From: Sphaerolaimus hirsutus
Taxonomy: Eukaryota; Nematoda; Chromadorea; Monhysterida; Sphaerolaimidae
DNA length: 64,000 nt
Assembly (NCBI GenBank): GCA_964036195.1
Contig: OZ038458.1
Coordinates: forward strand, 17,435,832-17,499,831
Reading direction: 5' to 3'
The notes under the pieces are model-generated. The model did not search any database and was not told where the DNA came from. It saw only the letters and a list, made by a program, of their open reading frames with translations. Below, one piece after another: positions 1 through 12,483 of this stretch; the first letter of the stretch is position 1, and every line of letters starts with the position of its first letter. The position numbers and the translations under genes were made by a program.

Positions 1-254
1 TTGAACACTGACGCGGTCAACTGGCACATATTTTCTACATAAAATCTTTCACACTCCATCAGACACAGGGTACATTGAAACCGATAAAAAAGAAACGTAG
101 GCGCACAGCATAAATATTTATAATGGAACAATTTGATGCCCATTTTCTGTTATTGGAAAGGAAAATTTTGAAACACAGCGGATCCCAGTCAAGTAACTGC
201 TTTCGGACAAAGCCACGCCTCAGTTGACCGGTAAATTTGGAAAATGAATTAGTG

Positions 255-430
255 TTAATTGACAATCGAAAATCTCAAAACTGATAAATCTTTTTCAAAG
301 GCATGTGAGTTTACTATCACGAATAAATTGAGATATGTATAAAACGTAGTTGACAGACTCCTCATTCTGGTAAACTCAAATGTGTTAAAAACGATTTATC
401 AGCTTTGGAATTTTCGGTGGTCAACCACCG
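255..430. mobile_element. Palindromic ~170-bp element (TCAACC / TTTGAGTTTAC family)
   Basis: Left arm GACAATCGAAAATCTC ... CTGATAAATC faces right arm GATTTATCAG ... GAATTTTCGGTGGTCAACC. A sister copy lies at 22898-23066, and shorter relatives with ACACATTTGAG/CTCAAATGTGTT pairs are at about 41375-41500 and 63262-63370. Confidence 0.55.
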
Positions 431-1129
431 TACTTTACCGTACTTTACTTGTCACTTTGGCATTGAATTTGAAACTTCGTCCAAAATCTGTCACTTGACA
501 GGCTGATCAAGCAGGGCTGCCCGAATTGTGAATCAACACGGCAAAGTAGAACACAAATCTAAAACGATCTCCAAAAAACTTGCCCTCGAATGCGCATCTT
601 TCGACATCTGTATGTGCCCAGTGTATATGAAACAAAATTACCAAATTTTCAAGTGGAAACCAACATAAAATGAAAAGAACAAAACACACAACGGACGCAA
701 ACCATGCAAAAAAGTTGAGACGATATGACTTTAATTTTTTCTAGGACTGAAAACCAAAATTTCATAGTTTAGTCAAGTGAAAGGTCATTATCGATGAAAA
801 CGTGCTCTATAATAAATATTAGATCTAGTGAACGACCGCTATACTTTACAGAAAATATACTTTTGAAACATTTGAATGGGAAAGTTTGCCGCAAATTCAT
901 CGTTAAGGAAAAATTTTTATATAAATAAAACGTAAAGAACCAATGCGAAAATTTTGGTTCTACATTCAGATGGGACATGATAGATTTGGCTGTAGTGTGC
1001 GGTCAGTAGGATTTAAAAAAGTGTCCGAAACTCAATCCTCCATATAAATTTTTATATTCAGACATCAAATCCCATTTCCAGCCCTACAAGCCAAACAACC
1101 TGAAACCTTAAAACAAAACCTAAACCCAC

Positions 1130-4100
1130 CCTAGATAATGCAGCCCAAGGGTCATCATCAGCCTCAAACCCTAACCCTCCTTTATTCAACCTCTTATTTT
1201 CCTCACCCTCAACCCCATCCGTTTCCAAATCATTCTTGCCCGACATGTCCTTCAATTCCGTCTCCGGCTTGCGCTTTTTGAACCTCATGCAGATCTTTTT
1301 GTCCGCAGCGAATGCGCACACGACCAGTAGTGCAAAGAAAAATAGGGTTAGGAGACCTTCGACGATGGTTACTTCGCCTGTGGAGAAGGGGGTGGAGTTT
1401 ATGTGGGGTGGAGCGAATAACATGCTAAGACATGCAGTGGTTTGAGCTGTTTGTCTCAGGGAATCAAGGGTTTAGTAGGAGGGGGGGGTTGGGGGGGGGG
1501 GGGGGGTTACCCCCCCCCCCAAATCCGCCAGCTATCTATTTATCTATCCCGGAGGCCCGCTCAGCTATCTATCTATCCCGGAGGCAAAATTTTGGGCTAC
1601 TATCCCCTAAACCCCCCCCCCCCCCCAAATCGGCCAGCTATCTATCTATTAGGAGCGAGTTTTCAGAAACTATACCCCAATTTTCGCTCAAAATCGCTAT
1701 TTTTCATACCTTTATATAGATTTTCACCTCCAAAATCACTAGTTCATGCATCTAACTGCCTATTTTAAGCCATTTTTAGTACTATATGTCCTTATATACC
1801 CATTTTTCACCTACTTTGAACGATTTTTCTCCTTTTCCTCCCTTCTATGCCTATATATAGAACTCCCGCGAACCCCCCCCCCCAGAAAATTGTTCAGCTA
1901 TCTATCCCTCCGGAGGAGCGATTTGCTATCTATATGAACCCCCGCAGGGGTCAAAATCTACAAAACCCCTGCAGGGAATAATATTCAATTGGATGGTGCC
2001 ATTGATATTTTAATTATTTTACTACATTTTTTATTGGCGCCCAAGGGAAAATTTAGTTTCAAATGATTTCTTGGTTTTAGAAACAAGAATTTTAGGACAT
2101 TAGATTAGACATTTCTTATCGTTATTCGATTCGATATCGATATCGCAAACTTTTACATATCGATATCAGATCCCGCATGTTTTACAGATGCGGTTACCAT
2201 AGTTTGATGATTTCCTACATTCACATGATAAATTATACATCATCAATTCACATGATAAATTATACATCATCAATTCACATGATAAATTATACATCAACCG
2301 TTACCAATGGCGAGACGCTGCAATCCAGTGGAAAAATTATTCTTGATTCATATGGCATACATTCATACGATAGAATAAATTACAAAGTATATCTAACCAA
2401 AAGCCTACCTACATACACATCCACACCTCCCCCCCCCTGAAAAAAATGAAACCCACCTTCACTAGTGGCCATCAAAATAATCAGCAGCCAAATATAGGCG
2501 AACACAGAGAAACTGGCGGTCACGGCGAACACCATGATGGCGTCGATGCGCCTGGTGCCGGGCACGGACACGATGCACACCGCCGTTATCATTAGGAGGT
2601 TGAAGGCGGCCGAACCTGGGTTGGGGAGGGGGTGTTTGGAGGGGGAATATATTTACCTATTTGCTTCAGTAATTACCCCTCGAATAATTGCTCCTTGTTT
2701 GAGGAAAAACTAATTCACCTTTGAATAATTCCCTTTTGTTGTTTTGTTCAATTTGAACAAAAATGGTATGTTATTCTGTGAATAACGCATATTTTGTGAA
2801 ATGACGTGATAGGAATATTCTTCAAAATTTTTGTGAAATAATAATTCCCTTCCCCTTGAATAATTCCCCCCTCAAAAAAGTCTGACGAAATAATAATTCC
2901 TTTCCCCTTGAATAATTCCCCCTCGAATAGTCCCCCCTCAAAAAAAGTCCCCCCAGGGGAATTATTCGAGCAAATACGGTAAATATAAGGACGGAAGTAA
3001 GGTTGTGATTTGGGGGTGTGGGGAACTTGTTGGGTATCTTCAAGAGACGAAACAGCTTCCAGGGGTTCCAGAATCGCACCTAATTGCCTAAGCTAAATTG
3101 TAAATGCAAATATAAATAGAAATCGGACTAGTAGAAATTGTAACTACGTTTAGAGAATTACTAATCCAAAAATATTACCCGCTCAAACAGACCCACAATC
3201 GTTCCGGGGCCCAATTCGCCCGCCCTAAATCCTTTGCCAACAATCTCGATCACCGAAAGTAGGATTTCAGGCGCCGACGAACCCAACGCCATAAGGGTCA
3301 AATTTGCCACCGTAGGGTTCCACACGCGCACCTCGCGATACAGTTCCGTTTCGCTCGCGTCGTCGCCTGGGTCGGGTTACAGTTTTGGTTACAGTTACAG
3401 TTGTTAGGTCAGGGGCCGGGCCCAGACGCTGGAAAATGCCGTGTAAAATGTCGATCGACCGGTGAAAATATAATGGAAAATTTGACATTTTACAGGGTCG
3501 GGATGGCATCGGGTCCACCGCTTGAAAGTTTGCCCCGCCATATTACCTACGTTTTGTTTTGAAAATGTCTCAGTTTTTAACTTAAAAAAATAGTCACTGA
3601 TATTAAAAAGTGCCGCTGGGAACGTTTTGCATTTTTGGGGCGGTGCCAAATTAAAAAAAAACGAAAAATTAAATCTATTCGTCTTCTGTTTAGTCGATTG
3701 ACTGTATTTTCCGTCCGGCCTAGGCTTGGCTTGGGTTGCACGCGGGACGTTTTTTATAAAGCGGGCGTCTGCTGACCAAATTGTATGCATGTGGTTGATT
3801 TCTAATGAAAGACACGACCCCCACACTGCACGCGTATTAATTGCGCTGATTGAATTGACACTTTTCATGCCAACAATTTTGAGCGGAATGGATCAAAGGT
3901 TGAATGCGACCGGATTAATACTTACCATGTGTATTTACATGTTATGTCAATTCAACGTTTACATATTTAGGCATAAATCGTCGGCAATAGTGAATGAAAA
4001 CTTTTACAAAAGTACATTTTAGAAATCCATCTACAAACTTTTTATCAAGTCTAGATGTAGAGTGAGAAGATACATGAGAAGTAATAAATAAAATGGCAAG

Positions 4101-4986
4101 TAAAAATAAGGTAAACTTTGTTCTTCTCATTGTACATCGCGTTTTACTTTTTACTTGCCATTTCACTTATCACTACTCACTTCTCAAAGGATTTAACCTT
4201 TCCACTTGCGGAAATCACCCCAGATTATCGCCTATAATTCCCATGCAAACAGCTCTTAGCTCATTGCCGATCAGAATCATTTTTTACGTACATGCACAGA
4301 GTTCATGACAATCTGTGTCTGTGTCTGTTCAATGCCCATCAAAATTCTACCGGTCATAAGTACACACACAAGTCTTATTAAAGGCACCACACCCAACTGA
4401 TCCCGAGTGAGTGCAAACTTAATCCCATGGCATTCAACCTTTGATCCATTCCGCCACCGACCCCGACCTGAGTTCATCATCAAGGCGGGGTCAACGCCTA
4501 AAAAACTCCCAAGCGCAAGCGGGCAGCGAGCCAAACCGGACGGAAAGTAGAATCTAGCGTTTAGTCAAAGGTCAAAATCGCGCAGCAAAACTAATGGAAG
4601 GGATGTCTGACTGCACCCAAGCCTTCGCAACAAAGTACTAGATAATTTGTAATGAAATGGTACCTGACGCTTGAAACTATCACATAATATCCCCCAACAC
4701 CTCCAAAAAGCCCCCCTCAAAAAAAGAAAAACCAACCAAACACAGCCACATCGGGATTCTTAATCCGCACTTTCCTAGTAGCGCTAGTTATCCTCTCAAT
4801 GGCGCACATGAATACATCAGCTGCTATAGCCACGCCCACAAAAGAGTATAGAAGTCCGATTAAGTACAATATGGCCCTTGTACCCGTGGACCATCCCGAT
4901 TCGTCCGTTAGGGGCAAAATGAGACCGGACGAACAGCGATAAGTCTCGTTTGGACTGGACATTTTGCTAGTGGACGAAATGGGAAC
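1130..4986 (-). CDS. Na+/Ca2+ exchanger (SLC8/NCX family), N-terminal half, partial
   Basis: Four exons read on the minus strand: 4737-4986, 3193-3366, 2457-2615 and 1130-1377. Junctions are GT-AG and keep frame (phase 1 at the first three). Exon 1 has an extracellular N-terminus with an NET glycosylation sequon, then a first membrane helix ending [13 protein letters not shown]. Exon 2 carries the family's alpha-1 repeat, [18 protein letters not shown], which lines the ion pathway. Exon 3 reads [20 protein letters not shown] followed by a further helix. Exon 4 has the helix [20 protein letters not shown] and the basic stretch where the large cytoplasmic loop begins. The known role of the family is 3 Na+ in for 1 Ca2+ out at the plasma membrane. 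The signal-peptide exon was not found; the regulatory Calx-beta domains and alpha-2 repeat should lie left of the window. The ATG at 4962 is in frame but may be internal, because the exon is open back to an acceptor at 4987. Confidence 0.93.
1480..1940. repeat. Low-complexity intron block with poly-C/poly-G runs and CTATCTATC motifs
   Basis: This stretch lies inside the exchanger intron between its third and fourth exons. It has G and C homopolymers of about ten or more bases and repeated copies of AGCTATCTATCTATC with CCGGAGG. It is probably the remains of a palindromic element, but I could not define ends. Confidence 0.6.
2220..2296. repeat. 27-bp tandem repeat, three copies
   Basis: Copies at 2220-2246 and 2247-2273 appear identical; a third at 2274-2296 is cut short. 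Each begins TTCACATGATAAATTATACA. It lies inside an exchanger intron. Confidence 0.9.
2670..2980. mobile_element. Decayed TA-type MITE with GAATAATTCCCC arrays
   Basis: The right end reads TTCGAGCAAATACGG followed by TA at 2981-2982, matching the CCGTATTTGCTCGAATAA terminus seen intact at 47037. Inside are repeated GAATAATTCCC motifs. The left end is not clear. It spans an exchanger intron (between 2616 and 3192). Confidence 0.5.
3400..3520. mobile_element. Foldback element of the TGTAAAATG family (degenerate)
   Basis: It contains GTGTAAAATGTCGATCG facing GACATTTTACAGGGTC, an inverted pair typical of the family that makes up the whole intron at 56996-57186. It sits in the first exchanger intron. 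Ends are not precise. Confidence 0.45.
4035..4190. mobile_element. Small foldback with GAGAAG/AAGTAA motifs
   Basis: TGAGAAG and AAATGGCAAGTAAAAA on the left face TTTTTACTTGCCATTTC and CACTTCTC on the right. Similar AAGTGA/TCACTT foldbacks occur near 14350-14480, 17911-18115 and 63775-63960. It lies in an exchanger intron. Ends are approximate. Confidence 0.5.
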
Positions 4987-6972
4987 CTGGGCAGGTTTGG
5001 GGTGGGGACTATTTTAGTGTTTTATTTTTTTTCCATTGACCAGTCTCGAATTCTTTCAGCCGTCTTGTGAACCCTAAAACTTCACACAAATTTGTTCAAA
5101 TGTCCTGGTAAAATATTCCGTGTTTTACGGGATATTTTACATGACATTTTCACATTCTATCTTGCATTTTACAGTTTACATGACATTCAAACCGCGCGGA
5201 ACTTCCTCTGACTGATTCATCATTGTAAGATGAAAGGTTCAGGGTTTCACTTATGCAAAATTTGGGAATGACTAAATTTATGACTAATACCCTGCAAACA
5301 ATGCGAAAATGCATGGGTTCTAAAATGCATTTTTATTGTGTTATGTGATACTGAATTGGCAAACATGTCACACTGAAACACGTACATACGATGTGAAAAT
5401 GTAAAAATATTTGTGCAAATAACACTGAAATTTTATGTCGAATACTATTTACTTCACAACAAAAAAAATTCAGCAAACATCAAAGCAGTTTTGCTTGCAA
5501 ATCCATGTTTCAACAAAAATTTCTCAGTGTTTTACAGCTGCGATGGGGCACGCAACAGCAAAACCAAGCGAAACCCAGACGGTGGTGCACATCAAAAATA
5601 CAGTGGCCAAATGAATAACGCCATAGAGAAAATGTAATCCGTCAAAAATTCACTTTAAATCAAATCAAAATACCTAAGCTCATTACCTTGTGGCAGACTA
5701 ATATACTTATGAACATGAATATTTGAGTGGTATAAATATTTGCATAGGTCATTGAAATCTCTATGTATATTGTAGGTATTCGTGTTCAGGTGTGCACAGG
5801 TATTTGGCACCACCCTAAACAAACCTTGAATCATAGGTGGAAAATTCAGCAAATCTGCTGTAAACACCTGGGAATAATTCGCGGTCATAACCACGATTCA
5901 ATCAAAATAGTTCAGTCAACTTAATTCAAACTCTCCGCCAATGATCAGTAAAAGTGCAATCCACTAGTACACATACAGCCACGGTGTGGATTTAGTTTGC
6001 CGCCGGGTAGTATGACGCGGGCTGATCCGCCGCGTGCCATTTCGTCGCAGTCCCAATATGACTTACAGTCAGATTGTCAGAATTCAGCACGTCTCCATTT
6101 CATATGCCCCGAAATTACACGCAGCGCTGATAATTTTTGCTTAAAATATCAGTACCATGACAATTTACATATATATTTTTTACACATATGTTACATATAC
6201 TTACATAAATACCATCTTTGAGTAAAATTTTTACTCAATAAATCCATGAATACTCATAAATTGTATGTGAGATAAAAATTGCAAATCACATGTATCCACT
6301 GATTCCCCAAGCCAAAAATCCTCAAAGACTAATAGCCGCTGCGACGAAATAACACTGCGACGCATGAGCACGCGACCTAAGTACGCTCCGCGATATGCTA
6401 TGCGGCAAACCGAGAGCAAACCACAGCCACAACACATTGCGTATTCATGTCCATACAACACCACACATCACTCATACATTAGTACTGTGGTGTGGGTGCA
6501 GGTTTTCACTCTTTGCGTTTGGTGTGTTCTATAACTGTTGGGATGTTCCACTATGAACTGAAATCTGTTTAATTGAGATTTTCTCAATTTGAAAATTTTT
6601 GAGTGTTTGGGACTGATGTGGATCAAGTAACTGTTAAACGCCTTGTGTTCAATTTTGAATGTTTATGGAAAGGGTGTGAAATTTACTCATCTTTCCTAGT
6701 CACTGTACCTACTCATCTTTGTAGATGTAACTATACTTTTGCAAAAATTTACCTGAAAAACTTAGTCATAAATATATGTAAATACCTGCATAACCATAAC
6801 TCCTAACATAACTCCTCGGATAACATAAGTACCATAACTCCTGGAAAAGCATCTTTGTCTTCCTGACTGGGAACAAAAAAATCAATGTCTTCCCTGCTAA
6901 CATGTGACCTGTGTGGATATATACATCACATGAATTCTTGTAGATTAAGGTGCCTTTATGGCGCTGCACACG

Positions 6973-8607
6973 CTAGTTGACAGAGTCAACTCCATTTAGT
7001 TGACACAACCTATTTCTTAGTAGACATTTACGCAACTGCGTATGTATTAACCTGTTTTTTGTTATTTTTTGGGTAGTTAGGTCTGTTTGTTAAACGATAT
7101 TGTCAACTGCAAAAAATACATTTTCAGAGATGAGTTGACCCAGCCTTCTTTAATGCTATTTGTGTGATTTAAATGTTCCTATGTTGTTAAGCAAAATCCA
7201 TTTGATATTGTGACACTCAATTATTCATGTTAAAGTAAAGTATGATAATTTTAAAATTTATTTTCTTGTTACACATTGAAAAATTTTTAATTTGTGACAT
7301 GTGTAATTGTGTGAATATTGTTTTGGTGATTCATGTAGTATTAATATAGGGCAATTTTTTGATATAACAACATGTTTAAATGATGCCTTAATGATAGATG
7401 AAAAAATTATTTTGCATCAAACCAAAATTTATTTTTTATTGAACACAACAAATGTATATCATATTGCAAACAGTACCAGCAGAAAGATAAGAAAATTTGG
7501 AACACAGTGATCACTGAACAAAAAGAAATGCATACAGGAAACAATATATATGATTTTTAGAAAATTCTATGTATAAATATTTCAAAGTTATGTTTTTACT
7601 GCAATTTAAATTATGTAATACATGTCATTTGATAGAGGAAAAATATTCAAACATATATTTTTTAATTGTTAAGAATGGAAACATATTTGACTTTCAAAAA
7701 TGATTTTTGAAAATGAGTGAAAAATTGCTGAGTTGAGCATGAATTCATGAATTTGACAAATACAATCATAATGATATGTCAATTGAGCAATTTGGCCATT
7801 TTATCCATGACAGTCTGCATTTACCAGTCTTTATCCACTTTTTCACCTTTTTCCTCACTACTCCAGCATCAAATTACATTTTGAGTAAGTTTTGTGATAA
7901 ATTTTTTTTGAAGTTGACAAAGTTAAAAATTCATGGTTGTCAAGTGAGCGTGCGCATATGATCAGTACAAAAACCTGATGTCAACTCAAGCAAAAAATTT
8001 GGACAAAAATGTTTTTCTCAACTTTATTATAATTTTTCATGTAAAAAGTTCTTCTATGAAAGATGGAGTAAATTTTTCTCTATCAGAGTCTCAAATTACA
8101 TACATTTTCAATAAAAATTGAATTAATAAAGGTACTTTTAGAAAGTCAGGGAGTGCAGTGTCAACTAGCAAAAAAACATACTTTTTCATACTTTTTTGCA
8201 CTATTTTGAGCAGTTGACAATAAAGAGCGACTACTTGTGTCAATTGAATTTCTGTAAAATGAAAATGTCAACTAAAAACGTACACTTGCATGCACTACAT
8301 ACACATTTTTCACTAGTTGACATTTTCACTATAAAAATCAGTTATTTGAGTGCAGCAAAAATGTCAACTAAAGTTGATTTTTGCCTAATAAAATCACCCA
8401 ATTGACAAAGGTAATCATCAAGAAATGTCAACTGAATGAAAAACGTACACTTTTTAGTGCACACGTGTCATTTTAGTTGACTTGTCACTTTCTCAAAATT
8501 GTCAACTGTCCAAATTTTTCAGTTGACACAAAAAAGTGCACACGTTTTCAACTAAATAGGTTCTGGGGTCAACTCAAAAGAAAACAGTTGACTCTGAGTT
8601 GACTCAA
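6973..8607. mobile_element. Putative ~1.6-kb non-autonomous element filled with AGTTGAC motifs
   Basis: The left side reads AGTTGACAGAGTCAACTCC then TTTAGTTGACACAACCTATTT. The right side is a diverged mirror: AACTAAATAGGTTCTGGGG, then CAGTTGACTCTGAGTTGACTC. Between about 7970 and 8610 there are roughly fifteen AGTTGAC or GTCAACT words, several followed by AAAACGTACACTT. No transposase frame is visible. Ends are approximate and I could not find a target duplication. Confidence 0.5.
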
Positions 8608-10073
8608 TCGACTTCTAAAAAGTAGTGTCAACCACCATGTGGAGCGCCTATGCCACATGTTGATTTTTAGATTTCTGGGTGCGTTTCTGCTCTTTTGAGT
8701 GCGATCCAATGTCAAATTTATGGTGGAAAAATGTATTCGTCCCTTTTGTGAAAATGACAAAACAAATGAAAAACATGTTAATACAATTAATAAGACCTGT
8801 AATGCTGAAATTTTTTATCACTTATTTACAAATTAGAATGCTAAACATTTCAAAACAGCTGACAACCACTGCAATCTCAAACTCACTGTGATTTTGACAA
8901 TTGTCTGCCGTCAGTCAGCAGCCAAATATCGACCCAGCATGGTGTGTATTTTAGAATTAAAGAACAATACGAAATGTTGGCACAGTGCCAGCTCATAGCT
9001 GTGCACATTATGCGAAATGTAAAAAAGACAAAAAAATTCACGGAAGGCACTGTGTTCATGGTTAACAAAACATTGGTTATACACGCCGGATGGAGGCCAT
9101 ATTTCAACTGTGTGGGGTTGACATAATGACCCCCCTTATGTATGAGTTCCACCCCTCAGTAACCCATATTCAATGTTTGGCATGCCATAAAACCAAAAAA
9201 ATGAAAGGGACAAATACATTTTTCCAGGAGTGTAACTAGCAAAATACTATTTATTTGTAGATTCAGAAATCTATTAAGCAGGAAAAAGCCAGTGTCCCAC
9301 TAATTCTGGAACATACCAATTTCATATACGGTGTACTCAAACTTAGTGTATTTACTATAGAAGTGTTTACATAACTACCTCACTCAGTCGCCAAGGTCAC
9401 AGTACCGAGTACAGAGTGAAAGTAAAAATAATACAAGGTACTTTCCCACAATTCACGAGTTTCGCAATGAAAGAGCGGTTTGCAGTTTGCACCGACTGGT
9501 GGGTGAAATCTGCGGTTTTTGTGCGCATTTTAATCGTCCCGCGGCTTCAATTCAAAGATTACGATTTGTCAAACCTTATTTTATGTTGGATTAATATTGA
9601 TTTTTGCGGTTGGCTGAAAACAGATGGCAAATATCTGTGCAGAGGCATACCTATTTATTTATTTTGAAACGCGAGGGGAAATTGTATTCATAAAAAATCA
9701 AGTTTGTCGCAAAAGTAACAGGTCCACTTGAAATTGACTTTAAATATTTGACGTGCAGTTTAAAAACAACTGCTCAATCTGAGATTTAGTCTGTTGAACG
9801 CACATTTCACAGTAAATTCAACCATATCTTTCTGAATAAACGGTCAAACGTTTTTAAGTTCATCTCGTCACATAACTTTACACTATCGGTAAATTTGGTG
9901 CTTGATTTATTCATCAAAAAATGGTAAATACAATTCTCTGAACAGCATGCTGTTGTATCAATCTATCATGGAATGCACAGGCATTTTTGCATGGAACAAC
10001 ACATCTCGAACATCATAAAAAATGCATGTGAAGATGCATGTGCATGGTCATAAAACGGCAATACCGTATTTCC

Positions 10074-10409
10074 ACGAATTGGCCCCAGGGTGTTTTTTCT
10101 GAGTGGAACTTTTGTGGTGGGGGTTAAACGAGGGGGGTATGTCGAGCGGGGGTTTATTATTTCGCCAGAAACTCCTGGACCCCAGTACTAATTTGTAGTC
10201 TATAGACTTTTATAAATAAGTATGTATGGTATAAACCCTGTTCTAACGTAACACAGTCATTGTTTTTAACATGTTCTGCATTGCCTGGATAACAAACCGC
10301 AGCTTTTCTCATTTACGATATCTTTACACTCAATTTGGGGGAGGTATTATTGGGGTTTTGATCAGGTCATAGCGGCCATCTTGAGGGGGGGTATCTCGAG
10401 GAAATACGG
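10074..10409. mobile_element. TA-flanked MITE, CCGTATTT terminus
   Basis: CCGTATTTCCACGAATTGG at the left is mirrored by CTCGAGGAAATACGG at the right, with TA on both sides (10072-10073 and 10410-10411). The interior shares the phrase TATAAACCCTGTT and a CAAACCGCAGCTT segment with copies at 59557 and 60068. Confidence 0.7.
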
Positions 10410-10946
10410 TATATGAAAATGACAGTGGTAAAAAACTACTGTATGAACAGTTGAGTCGACATCCGACACAACGCCCGATGTCTATGGAATAAAAGATCAA
10501 ACTTGCGGAAACTTGTTTTTGAACATAAATGTTCACCCCATGGGGCCGATCCCGCTCGTGTGAAATGAACTTTGGGTGACAAATAGCAAAAGTGAAAGGC
10601 ATTTTGTTATCCTATTTTTTATGAGGAGTTTATTTTGGTATCCTCTACATTATAATACCATATATTTACCAAAAATGTACGGTATTATACCCATGATTCC
10701 AAAATCGGGATAGCTTGGCACTTGCATGACATTTGCATGGTGTGGGTACATATTTTTGGATGCAAGTGGAATTGGAATGAAATTGCTCGTCCAACCAGTG
10801 TGTAATATTGAACAAAAGTAAATAAAATACGTAGGTAAATACCTACCTAAATATAATATTTGGGTACATATTGTTACTGTAAAACTTGCGCTTTCTCCAT
10901 ACAACAGGGCTTGTGGTCAGGAAAACCTTAAAGGTAGGTATAAATA

Positions 10947-11343
10947 CCGTATTTATTCTAATAGAACGGTATACCTCCAATAGAGTCGCAGGTTGTGGCA
11001 CGTTTTGCACCCACAAAAACAATAGAACGGCAGCCTCTATTTGAACGGCACCTCCAATAGAACGGCAGGTAGAAATTATGTTGGGAGTGTGCCAAAACAC
11101 AAAAATAAATCAAAAAGGAATCTTGAGAACGTTCAAAGCATCCAAATAGGTGTTAAATCTTAAATTGACGCCCGGATATTAAAATATTGCAGAAGTTTCA
11201 TAAAAAAATACCTAATTGTAATTACAAAAATTGGTGAATAAATGGAACGGCAGTCTCCAATAGAACGGCACCTCTAATAGAACTTCAGGTAAATTAGTTG
11301 ACGAAAAGCGTAGAACGGCGCTCCTCTATTAGAAGAAATATGG
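10947..11343. mobile_element. TA-flanked MITE with AATAGAACGGCA arrays
   Basis: It starts CCGTATTTATTCTAATAGAA after a TA (10945-10946) and ends TCTATTAGAAGAAATATGG before a TA (11344-11345). Between these are several copies of AATAGAACGGCA and CCTCCAATAG. It shares the CCGTATTT terminus with other local MITEs but not their internal arrays. A short relative lies at 58835-58973. Confidence 0.7.
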
Positions 11344-11944
11344 TAAATGGATAGGAATATTAGCCAGTCATAGGTATTTTATATTACTACAGCCCACAGA
11401 GGAAATAGAAGGAAATACAGTTCATTTCCCTCACTTAATTTCCACAATCAGGGGCAAGTTTGATTAACAATTTCTCATCTCTGGGAAATAGCAGAAACGC
11501 ACTGCTGGAAAATATGTCAAATTGAATGTGAAACGGCAGGGGTATGAATATCATGCATGTGAATACCAACCCACCACATTAGAAACAAACTTGTAAAAGA
11601 CAGCTGTTGTTGAATAAAAACATTTGGATTGATTCATGGAGAGAAAGCATACAATTTTGGGGATTTCTTGAATTTACGGTAGATGGAACAAAATACCGCA
11701 CTTAAAATTTCATTGAAAAAACGCCAGAATTTGTACCGCGTTCACATAGGATAATTTTCAATGTTATAGATCTAAGCCTGAGATCTAATGAAACGCGGTA
11801 GATGAAAGCCCAAGAATACCTAGATCTGACACTGAACGCCTGAAAACCGAACATACAGCAGACAAAATTAATCACGTGCACATGGGCTTGCATGATTTGC
11901 ATTCTATCGGAGCCACAACATGCTGCAGCTGTTCATGTATCATA

Positions 11945-12483
11945 TTTCGTTGATAGAGCCCCTTCGAATAATCCCCCCATCTAAACCAGCTGGGAAATAT
12001 CGATCCCTTCTATTTCGGTTGTTTATTCGAGTGGAGGTAATTATCGTTATTGCCTATAGTTTTCTGACAGCACACCTTACAAAGAAATCTACCATAATCC
12101 ATCTGAATAAACGAACATTGGTCGTCAAATTTTTTTCTAATCACATCACATTGCTCGAGTTAGCGAATTTGATGTACAATTTTTCACGTCACCTTATTCA
12201 TAAAAATGATCTATCATTCATTGTATAGAGTTCTGTCCGTCCAGTATACGTAGGGTATTTACCTAGTAGTTGATTACACTTACTACAAAAAACTTCAATC
12301 AACTACTACACTAGGTAAGGTATATTTATATCGTGTGGATATTATTATTATCCAAATTCCCAAAGAATTCAAAGACAATAAAAGTTTGCCATGTGCCTTA
12401 AGGAGCTAATAATTGTTAGGCATTTCCGCACTCGTCTACCACGGGGGAATTATTCAAGGCGGGGGGACTATTCGAACAAATAC
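11945..12483. mobile_element. Diverged TA-type MITE
   Basis: CCCTTCGAATAATCCCCCC on the left and GGGGGACTATTCGAACAAATACGG on the right (positions 12463-12486) have the orientation expected of two ends of one element. The interior is AT-rich with no coding signal. Confidence 0.45.

Noticed and set aside
2220-2296. CRISPR array
   Set aside because: Head-to-tail 27-bp tandem copies with no spacers in a eukaryotic intron.
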